Of a DNA stretch of 64,000 nucleotides, positions 10,745-24,900 are shown piece by piece (position 1 is the stretch's first letter; every line of letters begins with the position of its first letter). A model generated the notes under the pieces. That model did no database searches, had not been told where the DNA came from, and saw nothing but the letters and a program-made list of their open reading frames with translations. The translations under genes and the position numbers were made by a program. The DNA comes from Numida meleagris (taxonomy: Eukaryota; Chordata; Aves; Galliformes; Numididae), in assembly GCF_002078875.1 (NCBI RefSeq), contig NC_034413.1, forward strand, positions 62,302,453 through 62,366,452, in the 5' to 3' direction.

Positions 10745-11008
10745 AGAATGGCTTCAAGTTGCGCCAGGGGAGATTTAGGCTGGACATTAGGAAATACTAC
10801 TTTTCTGAACGAGTGGTCAGACGCTGGAACAGGCTGCCCAGGGAGGTGGTTGACTCACCGTCCCTGGAGGTGTTCAAGAAACGTTTAGATATAGCGTTGA
10901 GAGACCTGGTTTAGTGGGGTTATGTTGGTGGTAGGTGGATGGTTGGACTAGGTGATCTTGTAGGTCTTTTCCAACCTAGCTAATTCTATGATTCTATGAT
11001 TCTATGTT
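10745..11008 (+). mobile_element. Nested CR1 3' end inside an older CR1
   Basis: Starts near 'tggcttcaagttgcgccagg', runs through 'aggctgcccagggaggtggt' and ends in three ATTCTATG octamer copies at 10981-11006. The host reverse-transcriptase sequence resumes after it (VLFSIFFTDLDEG). The insertion is therefore younger than the surrounding element. Confidence 0.85.
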
Positions 11009-12000
11009 GTTGTGGATGGAGTTAAATCGATAGGCAGCCAGTCACAAGTGATGTTACACAGGGCTCAGAAGTGGAACAGGTTTTGTTTAGCATTTTTTTC
11101 ACCGATCTTGATGAGGGGATTGAGCGCATCTTCAGTGAGCTTGTAGATGACACCAAATTGCTCAGGAGGGTTGACCTGCTTGTGGGCAGGAAGGCTCTGC
11201 AGAGGGATCTGGGTAGGCTAGGTCCATGGGCTGAGCGAGGCCAGTTGTATGCCATTCACCAAGGCCAAATGTTGGGTGCTGCACTTGGTCACAACAGCCA
11301 CACGCAGTGTCAGCTGGGGGCAGAGTGGCTAGAAAATTGCCTGGCAGAAAAAGACCTGGGGGTCTGGTTGGTGACCAGCTGAACATGAGCCAGCAACGTG
11401 CCCAGGTGGCCAAGAAGGCCGATGGCTCCTGGCCTGCATCAGAAGCAGTGGGACAAGCAGGGCCAGGGAAGGGATTGTCCTTCTGTCCTCAGCCCTGGTG
11501 AGACAACACCTTGAGTAATGGACTCACTTTTGGGCTCATCACTATAAGAAGGATATTGTCTGGAACAAGGATGACAGGACTAGAAGGCAACCTGTGAAGG
11601 GTCCAGAAGACAAGACTTCTGAGTGGCTGAGGGAAGTGGGGCTGAGAAAGAGAGACTGAGGGGAAACCTGGTTTCTCTCTACATTTGCCTGAAAGGAGGT
11701 TGCAGAGACGTGGGTTTCAGTTTCTTTTCTCAGGTGACAATAGACAGGATGCAAGGAAATAGGCTCAAGTTGCGTCAGGGGAGATTCACATTGGATATCA
11801 GGAAGAATTTCTTCACAGAAAGAGTGGTTAGGCTTTGGAACAGGGAAGTGGTGGAATCACCATCCTTAGAGGTACTTAAGAGATGCATGGATATGGCACT
11901 TAGGGACATGGTTTAGCGGTGGACTTGGTAGTGTTAGGTTGATGGGTGGATTTGATGATTTTAAGGGTCTTTTCCAACCTAAACGACTCTATGGTTCAGG

Positions 12001-13157
12001 CCACACAGCACGGATGCATTCAATGATCTCAGAGGCACTGGTAAGCAAATCTGCAATGGGCAGGACTGTTGAGTCATGTGCTTGTCCATAACTGCAAATT
12101 TACCCAGCCTCATGGTAACATGACCTGTCCTCCTGCTTAGAGATACCAACACCACACAGAAAACAGATCAGCTTGCAGTACTATCATTGGTAACAAAACA
12201 GTGGCACTGTAGCAGGCCTTTCCTTACAAATGGGCAGAACCTCATGTGACAGGATTAATCATGTTACTCTCTCCCTTTATTTTCCCACTGGAGTCTTACT
12301 AGAAAAGGAGCAGGCATATAACATAATTCTGTACCGTATTGCTGCAGAAACTAGACTTGAGTTTCAGGATGCAGCAAGAAACTATGTTCTGGACTCACCA
12401 TTGCAGCTAGTACTCATTTCACCTAGTGCAGCTGTCTGTAAGCAGAGTACTGTGACACTAGTGTAAAGGCAAAGGGATATCTTACCATGAGGTGACTTAC
12501 CTTCTGTAGATGCTTGCCTCTTCATGGTTATTGGAAGAGTCAGATGACTCAAGAGTACCTTGGTCCCATTTGATTCCTGTCACACCTGAGTGTTGTACTT
12601 CTCTGGGACAAAATATGGAATGATTGCCCCACATTAACAAGACTGCCATTCTTGGGATGCTCTTCCACATCACGCCTCTTCCCAGGACTCTGTGTTCTTC
12701 TGGATACAAGGGATCAACCTTCCTCCTCTGAGGAACACTCAGCTATATAGTCTTCATGTTCCCAGTGGCTATTAGTGATGTGCGACTGATCTCACTGTGG
12801 TCAATTTCCTTGTCTTTGCACCAGCCTCTCCCAAGCTTTTCCTTCCCCACTTTCACCAATTCCAGCATTTCCAGATGAATGAAAAATTAAATTGATGAAA
12901 ACTCTTAAATTAAACTTTGAGTTGCTCAGTACTATCAAAATAAACATATCAACACAGAACAGAGCACAGCTTTGTTTAGCACAACTAACCGGAACATACA
13001 ACTTTCCTCTCGCTTTTCATTTTAGTTACACAATCACCAAGCACCTCTAGAAGAACAAAAGATCCCAAGATTTCTTCAGTCTGAAAGTTGCACATGCATC
13101 TCTTTACATGGAAAACTTTAGACAATAAAAAAGCTGAGACATATTAATATTCATAGT
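12001..13157. other. Intergenic, downstream of HEG1
   Basis: Unique sequence between the end of the CR1 element and the proposed HEG1 polyadenylation signal. No exon-like or repeat structure recognised. Confidence 0.4.
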
Positions 13158-13163
13158 TTTATT
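13158..13163 (-). terminator. HEG1: Candidate HEG1 polyadenylation signal AATAAA
   Basis: Plus strand TTTATT, minus strand CAATAAAACTATG. It lies about 5.6 kb downstream of the HEG1 stop codon in sequence free of recognisable repeats. It is chosen because HEG1 transcripts in mammals have a long 3' UTR. The exact cleavage site is not shown by sequence alone. Confidence 0.45.
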
Positions 13164-16100
13164 GTATCTTTTTATAATACTGACTAGAACGCCAGATTTA
13201 ATAATATTGGATGCAGGTATAAAAATAATCCAATCCTTAAAAATTATATTTTGCTACTACAGTACTGTATAATTAGTAGAGGCAGAAAATATGATACAAC
13301 TTTAAATAATACTGGTTTGGAGAATGTCCTTAGAACCCCAGCAACTTGGAAGCGAACATTCAGAGCTACAGAGAAGGAAGCACAACAATGGGAAGAACAT
13401 GAATCAAGTTGATAGAGGAAGCACAGATAAATGCTTAAAATTCACCTTTTGAAAGAGACCTCGCTAAAGGTAAGCATTACTGCCATGGTTCTGAAAGATG
13501 TTCAAAGAAACTGTGATGACTTTACATACCAATTTTGCTTTCTGCTAGGAATTTAACAGGGCTTAAAGCAAATGACTGAGTTTAACAGAAAGAATTACAC
13601 ATATATTCTGTTTTGTTGTTCTTTTCTTTCCTTAAAGTTAACCATACTAATGGCTTTTGTAACAGACACATCAGGCAATTTCTGTGGCATTGTTCAAGAG
13701 AAGTGATCCCTTTTTACTGGATTCCTCAGGACTTCATATTGGGGTGGTGCAGATTTGGGGTCACCTGCTGTGGTATTACCCAAGCAAGACTCTCATCCCT
13801 TCCAGCATTTTACCAGAATGAAGACCAACAGACTTAGCACTTACATATGGCTTTTGAAGAACATCAGGCACCCTCTCTCAGTTTTCCATCAACAAGGATA
13901 TTATCAGACAAAACACAAACCACACAGGAGAGGTGTTATCTCGCACATGACCTTAGAGTACAGAACCCTTTCAAAACTGGGAGATCTGGTTTCATTTCTG
14001 AAAGCATAAATATGTGAACTGACAGGTAGTTCTTAACTGTGAATGCACAAATCACCTCTACATCCCTGGAGATCTTACACTATGGGAAACAGGTTGGCTG
14101 ATCAGTAAAACATTTTCTATGAAATTCACATTCATTCTCTTCTCAGGAAGGCATTTCAGATCTTGAACAACCTGTTTGTTCAATCTCACATAATACAGGC
14201 TCTGCTACAGTAATAAGGACATACATGAAAAATAAATATGACGTGAAAAGGCAGCAACAATATCACAGGAATGGGCGGAACACAGAGCTGCAGGAATGCT
14301 TGGTGTACACACATATGACCATGACGGTGGAATAATTCAGGCCTAAAAAAATTCCACTACAATCTATGGGAGAGTTATCCCAGTCACCAGAGTGGATGCT
14401 GGGTTAGGTCCTTTTGGGCAAAGAGGAGAAAAACAATAGTCAGCATAGGAAGAACATTTAAGTAAAATGCATCCGTTCTTGTTAATTTAAGGAAGAAAAC
14501 TAAACGCCACTATGAGAGAATGAGAAGTCCAGATGGATTTGGAACGGATATGGCCATTGACCAGCATTAGAGACACGTCCTGGGAAAGCACTTTACAATG
14601 CTACAGCAGGGTCCAAACTCATACTGCTGCTCTGTCAAGCCTCAGCAAACAACCTTTACAATTATTGGCACCATTTTGCAATCACAAACACCTCTCACTA
14701 AATTCATTTCATTGCTATTTTTAGAAAGGGTGATTTTTTTCTCTTTTTCTGTTGCTCACAGTGAAGGCAAATAACTTTTAGTGTCTCTGTAAATGACCGT
14801 AACAGAGGAACTTTATGGGATATGCTGCAATGGAAACAAGATTCATTGCTGCTCTTTTACGTAGTGCTATAAACACGGAGGGCAAAGGGCATCAATATAT
14901 CCCTGTCCTCACGTTCCTCATACATCCAAATTCAGTGCTTTGAGGTTTCAGAGGTGTGCAAAAGAACCCTGGTTTTCCAGAGCAGCGTGGGAGAGATGGC
15001 CAGGATGAGCATGGGGCAGGACAGGGACGCGGGAAGGCTGCAGCATCCCTTTACATTGACCCCTCCGATCTGCACTGTTCTGCTCTGTTCACTCTGACCC
15101 ACTCTCCCAGGCTGACTGCCGGGGGTGTTTTTCTGTAAGCAAGGGGCATTTGTCAGCACAAGTGGTAGAGCACCATAGCAGCAAACACGCATCCTACATC
15201 CTTTCCTGTCGTCAACTGAATTAGCACCTTTTTACTCCAAAGACTCCCCCCCACACCACCTGTGGGCCCTTGCTGACAGCTCACCTGGCTTTACACAGCA
15301 GCCAGAAGCACAAACAGGTCCTTTGTCGTGTCAGTGTGGTTTTCCCTCCTTCCCCCACACCTGGCTGAGCCACTTGCAGTCTCCTTGCGTGAAACCTGCT
15401 ATTTCCATCTAGTCCTCTTGGATAGCAGAGAGCCATTCCCCTTAGCAAAAGCATCCAGTGTGCTCAAAATCTGCAATCTGGACAGCGAAAGGCAATCTAA
15501 ACAGCCTGAGAAACAAGTTGCATTTGCTTAGGCATCCTAGGAGGAGTTAGGTGCTAAACACAGGGGCACCCACATTTGAAAGCGGGCTTCAAGGAGTGAT
15601 ATTGCACACGGAGACCTGACTCACATCCAACAGGATCAACAAAAACCAGAACTACTGCCACTGCTTATCCTGCACAGGTAAGTGCCTGCCGTGACCTCAG
15701 GGCTGGCACCTGCCTCAATCCTCTCCTCCTGGGACATCCATGGAAGGTGCGGGTCAGGAGAGACACTTTTCCTCCTCCTGTGGGCTATACATTGACTCAT
15801 TTGTCACCAGAACTAAAAGGAAGCTGCAATGGATTAATCTCATAATAATTTCCTCAACATGTACTTGCTCCGGCAGAGAGAGAATTTCAGTGCAATACAG
15901 TTTGTTCTCTTGGAAAAAAGCCAGGTTTTGCTGTCCTCACTCAGAAAATCCTTCTGACTTTCTTGAGACACTTTCATTTCATTAAGAAGAATTTAAAAGG
16001 TCATTAAAAATGAATTCTGTGATCTCAGTTAGGAATAGTCCTATCACATTTCTCACTCCAATCACTCACAGCCTGCAATTTGCTGTAAAATGACACAGAT

Positions 16101-18793
16101 TGGCGTTCTGCTCACATAACCCATATGTTACTGTTTACATAGAAGGATCAATCTGCATTTGTCCTTTGGTATTTCATACTTTGTTGTTTGCACCTGGCAC
16201 ACAAAGGAACATTTCACAGCCTTCAAACTAAATAAGCAATTAATCATAGCACGTATAAGCATATCCCCACACTCTTTTCTGTCTGAGTGTCATGCAGTTG
16301 TATCCTACCATCATTGCTGGGACAGGCTTATTTTTTTGTTAGGCTGCTTTAGCAAACAGGGACAAATACCAGTGCTCACCTATGTGCTCTGGATTTAGAA
16401 CCAGCACCAAGTCCCAGCTTCCCTTTTCATTTGTAACAGGGACAAATCTCTCCTCCATCCCATGGGAGAGGCAGTCCCTTGTCTTCGGCACTCTCACAAC
16501 CAGAGCTGGTGTTGGGTGAAAAAGGCAGCTCACCCTCATAGGAATGACCCCAATAATGTCCTCTTTGAAGGGCCCCAGAGCATGGCAGGGCCAAGCCCTT
16601 GTTTCACATCATCCAGTGGACCCTGTGCAATTAAGATATTGGCTACTAATGATGGGGAGAAGAACATCTTTCACAGTTTGAAAACACCGGGAACAGTTAA
16701 TCCTTGTGCTTTACCTTTTACACTGTTTTGGAAACTATAACTGGAATGGTCCTTAAATATAGCTCCTTCAGCAGCATAAGCATCCATTCATTTCCACCCT
16801 ACATTTGAGATAAGCCTGCAAATTTGATTATGGATTCAGTCACATTCACCATGACCATAAGATGACGTCAGTGCAGAGCATACTGCCCCTGGCATCCATA
16901 AAACTCTCGTTTCTGCAAAACCACACCCTCCCTATATGTAACTGCTGCTCCCTTTTGGTAGGGAACACACAAGCTGTTCAAAGTGCTGTAAGGGTTGGGA
17001 GCTTCCCAGCACCTGCAGGACACGAGTACTGCCTCTTACACCCCAGGCTTGCCTTCAGGGAGCAGCCACACTGCACATCAGCCTTGGAACTGCCCTTCTC
17101 ACCAGGAGTCAGGCACTCTGAGGACACATCCTGCAGTGCTTCAGAGCCACCTTACTGAGTTTGACTGTAGGCACTGTGCCTTTTTGAGCACTGTGTGGGA
17201 GAAAGGAATGTCAGATGGTACGTGCCCTTCAGTGCAGGGATGGTGGGTTAATGGCTAAGGAACTGTGCTATTTGTTATCCTCCTGCAAGCAGCCACCCTG
17301 AATTAAAAGCACAATCACACTGAGGGTAAGGGTCTGCACTGGGACTCTGTATCTGGACAAGGTTTGGATGACTAAGGTTATCTTCGCAGTAAAGATAAGC
17401 GGGAAATGTACTTCTTTAATAAGAGCTCTTTCAACACCTGACTCAGGAAAGAATGAAGTCAATAAGCTTTTGATCTGATCTTTAGTGAGGAATGTAATAA
17501 CTTACATTCTTTGGCTTTTGCCAAAGCAATTAATATGAATTCACACACCTAGCTGAGGAAACCTGCCTGGTTTGAATCACCCGAAACTAGAACAGAAGAA
17601 AGCAAAATACTTTGATGTAAGTGATCTTTGCTGTGCTAGGATTGAGAGGATCACGTTTCTAAATGAAACTTGCCCCAAATGCAACTGACTTCTGAGAGCC
17701 TTATTTTCCAGTGAACTGAAAGCTTCCACAGCTCCCCCTGAAATCAAGGTGGGCTGTGAAGGCCTGAAAGCCATATCCCACTCACGGTGCCTAGATGTCA
17801 TGTTCCACCTGCCTAGCCACGACCACAGGGTTATTGGTTCTTCCAACATTTCATACAGGAAGCATGGTGAATTCCCAGCTTATGTTTTTCTTCCTTGTGA
17901 GCAGCTATTTTACATAACATTGATGTTTTTATAGGCCTTTTCATCCTTGCAAGTAAACATCCTGTAAAGCTCCTATACAGAAGCACTGTGATGATGTGTA
18001 GCAGCATCACTTCTGAACCAGGCCAGCTGACAGACATAGCTGATAGACAACATACTCACACTCTTCCCTATGTACTTAAGTTCTCAAAGCAGCACCTACG
18101 ACCAGCTGTGCCTACTTCCAGTTTGAATCGCAGCGGTACGACTAACTTCTCCTGCTCCTCAAGGACAATCCACCCATGAGTTCAGCCAACACTGCCAGGC
18201 ACCAGGCTGCTGCAAGGGCCTAGCCATTTGGAGAACTTCTACCAGTATGGAGGTACGGGCCAGAGGACAAGCCAGCTTTCCTGTTGCATACAAAGCAGAA
18301 AGCAGTGCAGCAAGGAGAAAAGGGGTGGACAAACTTGTCCTACCAAAACCAGTCACACGGTGAATCTTTGCATGAAGGTTGGCCAAGAAGACAAGCACTG
18401 TCAACAGTGAACAAGATCTGTAAACAAAACACTCCCTAGTGGTATTCAACACAGAGTGCTGGACACAGTTCATCCGCCTGTACTGATCCATGCTTGCCAT
18501 GTAGCGTAAGGAGTGAAGAAGCAGCACAGAACAAAACCAGAGTACACATGAGCTTCCACCTGGGTCTTTTACTGATGTGCACCTTGAGCCATTCATTTCC
18601 TCCTCCTCTTCCTCTCTGCTGCTCAGCAAATGCAACCATTCCTGGGGGCAGCAACACTTGGTATGGAGTTCAAAGACCATCCTTTTAAACGGGAAGAGTA
18701 AGACTGGTGTGGGCTGAACTGCCAGGAGACACATTGTACCTGGGGATCAAGGGCCACAAGACTGTGATAATCTTCCAGTCCCTCTCTGTCCTG
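13158..18793 (-). other. HEG1: Probable HEG1 3' untranslated region
   Basis: The terminal HEG1 exon has no coding sequence after TAG at 18794. The following 5.6 kb on the minus strand is repeat-free, in contrast to the CR1-rich intergenic and intronic DNA around it, and contains no convincing exon. That pattern fits a long UTR under purifying selection. Small reading frames present here are short and lack family similarity. Confidence 0.45.
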
Positions 18794-18943
18794 CTAAAAA
18801 TAGTCTCTTCTTCTGGCTTCATCACTAATGAAGGATGGATTGTATTGTCCAGGGTAGATGCATGAATGTCGAGACCCAGGCAAACCAGTGTAGGGAGGAT
18901 AAAGTCCGTTTCTTTCCAGTTCAGGATTTCTCAGTCCAGTTGG
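18794..18943 (-). CDS. HEG1: HEG1 terminal coding exon (KRIT1-binding tail)
   Basis: Acceptor ATACAG at 18944-18949, phase 0. Encodes [20 protein letters not shown] through [18 protein letters not shown] and the TAG stop. The final RRRDYF matches the HEG1 C-terminus, whose last Tyr-Phe pair is the known KRIT1 docking element. Compared with my recollection of the human tail there are only conservative changes. Confidence 0.96.
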   Translation of the reverse strand, partial: PTGLRNPELERNGLYPPYTGLPGSRHSCIYPGQYNPSFISDEARRRDYF

Positions 18944-21900
18944 CTGTATTAGTAGGGAAAAAAAAAATAAAAAGAAGTCTTATTCACAGACAACTCCTCT
19001 TTCAAGCACAGCCTTACTACCTTTCCCAGCAGTTATTTCAGTAGCTAGAAGGAACAACATGATCATTACTCATCTCTCTGTGACTTAGGTTTACTTCTAC
19101 TGTGGGAGTTATGCATTTCCTGGAGGGCAATATTCTGATGCAACTGAGTTTTGACATCTTGCCAAATAGAAGACTTGAATTTTACCCATCTGGAAGTTTA
19201 CCTGGCTCCACCAAAGGCAGTTTAAGCGTACAGTTAATTTTTAATCCAAGAGAATTGTGCTAATGAGCCTAGGCATTGAAATAATTCACCTTAACACAGG
19301 ATACCATCAGAGTTATTCTTAAAAGAAATGCTCCTAGAAAATCAGTTTGTTTCATACTTTGAGTATTATCTAGAAGCGCTTTTCTCTCGTTTTCCTTCAT
19401 GCTGTGTAGAGCAGTAAAATTACTCTGGGAAAACTTAACATACAAGCCAGAAAAAAGTTTTGCTCACTGCTCTCTTCCCTGGAAAGCAGAAGCTCAATAA
19501 GTGTGATTTGTGTGAACTCCTGCAACCTTCACTCACATGAATAACCCCACCTCATCTTGAGTTCCTAGACGTTTTCCTAGCACTCTTCCAGCTGACATTT
19601 TTTTGTGATATTCACACACACATAACAGCTGGAGGTCACAGGACTCCCATTGCCTTGCTGTCTGTGGCAGCCATTTGCTTTGCTCTTTTGTTTTGCAGGA
19701 ACGGGATCTACGCTTCCAAAAATAAAGGAATGTCTCTTTGCTGTATGAGATACAAAAGGTTAAGAGTTAAGCTGTCGATAGATACCGAGTAATACACATC
19801 TGTCATCTGCAACAAGTTCTTGGTGCTTCCATTCTCCTGCATCTCGATGGTCTCTCTGCCCCACTCTTGTGCTCGGGGGTTCTTTGGATACTCGGCATAT
19901 GGTGACATCTGGAAATCCCCACTCTTGAAAATAAGTTTACTTATGTCATTTTTATTCTTCCTGTTTAGAAAAGAACGAAGGAAAGTGAAAAGTTATAACT
20001 AATTCTGGTATAAGATCCTCTCCTGTTTCAATTTACACCTGCTGTCTCTCAAAAACATATATGTAGGAAGAAAGAAAAATGTATGGGAGCCCCCATGCTA
20101 TTCAAGTTTCCAATGGCCTTCCAGGCACTATGTCACTTCCTATGAAGGAAGAACTGGAAGCTGCTGGTCTGAACACCACAGAAAGCCCCTACATCACCAC
20201 CATGTTGTAGGAATGGACTTTGGTAATATCTCCAGTGCAAAGAAGAGTACCCTCCAGGAAGGCACATGGCCTGCCAAATGCCAGGGCCCATGAGAAGACC
20301 AATCCATCCCCGCAGAAGTCTGCATGCTGGGACCCAGAGGTGTAGTGATCATCACATCTCCTGGCTGGGCCTTGCTGGTGTCCTCCTGACTCAAAGTGCC
20401 AAAGGAGGCTGTGCCTACTACCAGTGCTATGGGAACGATCCAGCCGGCTGCTGAGTTCAGACAGAGAGGTTTGCAATCTTAGATTTGGGGCTAGAATGGT
20501 GGGGAAGAGGGTGTTACTGCAAGGCAGCCCTTTTCCATGGTATATAAATCGTGAAGCACAACTCCCTCAGCAGCACACCTTGCCTCTAGCTCAAAGCTGT
20601 CTGCTGGTACAGGAACTAGGTGTGCATGTGCGTGTGTGTGGCTGAGAGGGAGAGACATGGAGTGAGAGCACGCACAGGACCTGTGCTTGGAGAAGGGCCT
20701 TGAAAGCACTCCAACACCTCTTCATGATGGCCCAGCAATTCTTCCCATTGCCCAAACTCCTCCTTTCTACCTAGCCTGCATTTCTGGAGAACCTACCGGC
20801 AGCAGGTGACTATCAGTGCTATGCCCATGATAAGCAGCAATCCTCCTCCCGCGGCCGCAATCACCACCGTAATGAGCTGGTAAGCTAGGGGCAGGAAAGA
20901 GAGAGAGATTTGCTTAGAGACAGTGATTTGGCCATAAATATTCATGCAAACACAGTCCTCATGCAAGGGGATTAACTGTTTGCTTCCCATCTTCCCTCCC
21001 TCTGTAAGCAATATCGCCCCAGATTTTCATCTGAAGCAGATGGAGCTGGGGGTCTCTCGCTGAAGGAAGGACAGGCTCCTGCATGCCAAGGGGACTGATT
21101 CCCTGCGCTGATAAATCAGAATAACTCAGACAAACTTTCATGGATTCACTCCGAATATTTTGCTTCAAGAGTACGTATATGCTATCTTGGCAGAGTATCA
21201 AGAGAAAGAAGATCTCCAAGGAAAATACTGATCTTGTTAGCAGATAATATCAAGTCAACTTTGTCAAAGAAATATTTTGGTCAACAAAATAATTTTTGAC
21301 AGACAGTGAAGAAACAAAAAGCCTGACAAGAATGTTTTGCACTTACTGTGTTTTAGACATGGTTATTTGAAATCATGTGTTTCAAATTTCCCAAAAATGA
21401 AATGAAATGGAACGAAATGAAACTCGGTACTTACGGTTCCCACAGTTGAATCCCCCTAAGCCAAACGGGCAGCTGACAACAGAAAACAAGAGGGAGTTTC
21501 AGCAGCTTGCTAGTGCCAACAGGTCACCAAAGCAGCGCTAAGAAGGACAGTGGGGTAGGAGGGGGCAGAGTGCTCACCATACCTCACACAGGTCTCATTT
21601 TCCAGCTTATATCCATCTTCGCAGGCTGCAAACACAACAGAAAAGGGCCATGAGCACCACACAGTGGTGCACAGGAGGCACTCACATTGCTGCTTCCCAT
21701 GGCAGCTTCACCCTGACCAACCTCCAGGCCCAACAGCACTGGTGCAGCAGGAAGCTGCGTGCTCTGAGGCTACGTGATCCTCTGTTTTAGGCAAAACACC
21801 ATGCACTTAGCTCACCTCCCAGCAGCCATGCTGCAGCCTGCCACAGGGTGGGCAGCAGGTAAAACAATTTGTGACTGGATCTCTTCTTGCCCAAATGGAA

Positions 21901-24900
21901 ACTCATTGCACACTTGCGTTGTTTCCCACAAAATATCAGTGCAAAAAGTTTGCGTGTGCAACTTTGTCCATTACAACAGGCTGGCAATATCCTAATAAAC
22001 CAGAAGAGACCACTAGTGTTCTAGCTGGACCCAGAGTTTATGGCTCTTGCAGCACCAATAACAAGCAATGTCGGTGCCAGCTGGGAGCAATGTGTCTGTG
22101 ACCTCTCCCTCATAATACAGGTCAGAGAACTTCCCTAAATTCAATTCCAAATTGAATCGGGTTTCAAATCAAATAGTTGAAGTGGAACTACATTTCACAG
22201 AACCATCCAAGCTTGGTTTTAATATTTCCAGTGACAGACAATCAACCACAACACTCAGTCAGATGCTCACAAAGTTAATTTCCCCAGCCATTAAAAACAT
22301 TCACCTTCTCTCTGGTCTGCATTATCCCAGTGTCAAATTCCAGCCTTTGGATGGATGTTTTCTGGGCTAGAAAAGGCTATATTATCACATTTCTCCTCCT
22401 CTCCATCCGCTGCCCTTGCACCCTGCCCTGTGCAGCCCCACTGCTCCTCCAGGGGACATTCTCAAGCACTCCCCAGGTGGCAGACAAAGCCAAGCAATAC
22501 CTGGGGTCACATGGCAGTGCCCCCCCCTGCCTCAGCTGCCCCCAGCCTCCCACGGGAGGCCGGATGGGGCAGCACAATGGCTGTTTCCCCTTTGCAAGTA
22601 CTTAATGGGAGTTAACACTCCACGTCTGCGTGACCCACAATGAGGGTCGGATGCTTGGGAGACCACAGTTCCTGTTCAGTCAATAAGAGGGCAGAGATTT
22701 TAAAAAAGCCCAGCATATTATGTACTATAAATATAGAGAGAATAGCTCCAGTATAGCTTGGCTTTCGAAAATGACTTTAAAAACCTTGATGGTCTGGCTT
22801 ACCCAGGTGGGGACAGTGATGCTGACAGTCCAGTACATTACTGGAGCACCGCACTGTGCACTCAGTAGCACCCACTGCCACACTGCTAATCACAGCAAGG
22901 AGCTGAAGGTGAAAAATAGAGACTTGACAGCGTGGGGTAGGTTTTTCTCATTTTGCATAGCAAACAAGACTGGTAAGTAGGGAGTGACCACATCTCCATG
23001 TCTACAAGGTGTTAATGACTTAGCCCTCCATAACATTGCATCTGAGTGCCTCACAGCCTTTCAGGCATTTCTCTTCACACCACCGCTTGCCAAGGGTCAT
23101 GGACAAGATGAATGGTCAATCCCCAAGACTGGTGGGCATCTCAGCCCCCCCTCACTGGATGAGTCCCACTCTGCCTCTCAGGGTGGGTGGAGACAGTCAA
23201 TATTTCCTAACAAAAGTCCTTCTTCCAAAATACAAGTTGATGGGAGGGAGGGAAATACAAAGGGTATTGCCTGGAGATGTATAGAAGAGGAGAGGCAGGA
23301 CCATGACCCAAGAGCCAGGGATGCCCATTTCAGGGATGCCCATCCCAGAGCCCACAGCGCATGCATTATTTCTAGACACACTGGATAGAACTATCGAATC
23401 ATTTGAGTTGGAAAGACCTTTAAAGACCAGCTGGTCCAATGCCCTTGCAATGAGCAGGGACACCTACAGCTCCATCAGGTGCTCAGAGCCCATCCAGCCT
23501 GACCATGGGTGTCTCCAGGGACGGGGCATCCACCACCTCCACTCTGATCAGATTCAGAAATGACAAAGTATCTCCTCCTACTTTAATATCAACCCTGTTG
23601 ATACTGCCAGAAACAATATATAACCAGCACTGCAATTATTATTGATAGGTCATCAAAAAACTGGATTTCCTAAGAAGCCCTGCAACAACTGCTGCAACGA
23701 GGGAATGGATGCCCTGATCCTATAAAACTCACTCTGACTGCTGGCACAAAGACAAAGACCTTGTTTAAGTTGTAGCAAAACAAATTTCACGATCTGAGGA
23801 GTAGCTAAAAATAATATAACCCTGAAGCATAAAATTTCTATTAGGAACCCAGTTGAAAAATAAATTCATAACCATTTTCAGATACTTGCTTATTTAAAAA
23901 ATACTGAAGACGTATTGATATAAGCTTGTGAATTTAAAGCAATTATCTGAAGTTCGCCGAGAGTTCAGACAAAATCAAAACAGGCAGAGCTGCACGTCAT
24001 CTCTGCTCTGTGCCACTGAGCTGAAGCCCAGCGCGGTCAGGCCCCCTTCTCCCTCTTCTGCACCATTGTGACTCACAGCACGCTCCAGAAAAGGATAATA
24101 TTATTCCTAGAGAGAGACTGCACCTCCAGCATCTGCTGAAAAGTCCCCTAGCTGACAAAAAGAAACTTGAGCTGCTGCTATCTATTCATAATATCGAGCT
24201 TCTTGCACACACAGTGATGCACACGGCACACAAACACACAATCACTGCAACTGCCACGAAAAGATTCAGCAGAACTCAGGCAAAATAAAAAAGCTGCACG
24301 AAGGGCAATACCTCTGCAGGAATGGTCCATCTTATTGTACTTGAAGTATCCGCTTTTGCACTGGCAGAGCGCAACCCCATCGAAGTCAGTGCACTCAGAG
24401 GTCTCCTTGTCACATTCAGGGTCCTTCTGCTTGCACAAGCTGCCAACTGTTGGGAAAACGCAGCCAACATCAGCACAGTTCTCTCTGAACACACCAGCAT
24501 GCACGTTTGCTTTCCCCAGGCATTCCATTCAGTTCATTTGCTACTTTCATCTCTCTTTCTCTCTTTTTTTAATAATATCTGTTCCATTATGAGACGGTCA
24601 ACATCACAATATGTCACAAGTTCTTGCATATCTACCATCTTTTGTACAGGCAAATAGAGCGGGGGAATAATAAATATTTCAGCTCGGAGGTTGAAAGGGA
24701 AATTAAAAAGAAAAATTTGCTTTGGCTCAAGCAGAAGCACATCCTCCCCCTGAGACAGTTCAACAAAACCATTTTTAAGTTTATATCTAGCAAAGTATCT
24801 TGCTCAGCCCAAAAGAGTTTCTTCTATTCCAATATCAAGCACTGTATGTTCTCCACTTTTGAAACACAGAGTTTGTTTTTTCATTTATAGTACTTTGAAG

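Larger units (their letters stand above)
9830..12000 (+). mobile_element. 5'-truncated CR1 LINE with decayed reverse transcriptase, interrupted by a nested CR1
   Basis: A plus-strand relic of CR1 ORF2. The region around 10560-10650 translates to VDVVYLDFSKTFDAVSH, the CR1 reverse-transcriptase motif. Around 11090-11290 it gives a DLDEGIERIFSELVDDTKL block, the palm region before the C-terminus. Frames are broken by stops and indels, so it is inactive. The 3' end runs to 'cttttccaacctaaacgact' near 11990. A separate CR1 3' end (10745-11008) interrupts the body, and an (ACAT)n tract lies at 10194-10213. Confidence 0.88.

Noticed and set aside
10517..11916. Plus-strand protein fragments with reverse-transcriptase motifs as a gene
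   Set aside because: Decayed CR1 ORF2 with stops, frameshifts and a nested insertion; annotated as a mobile element.
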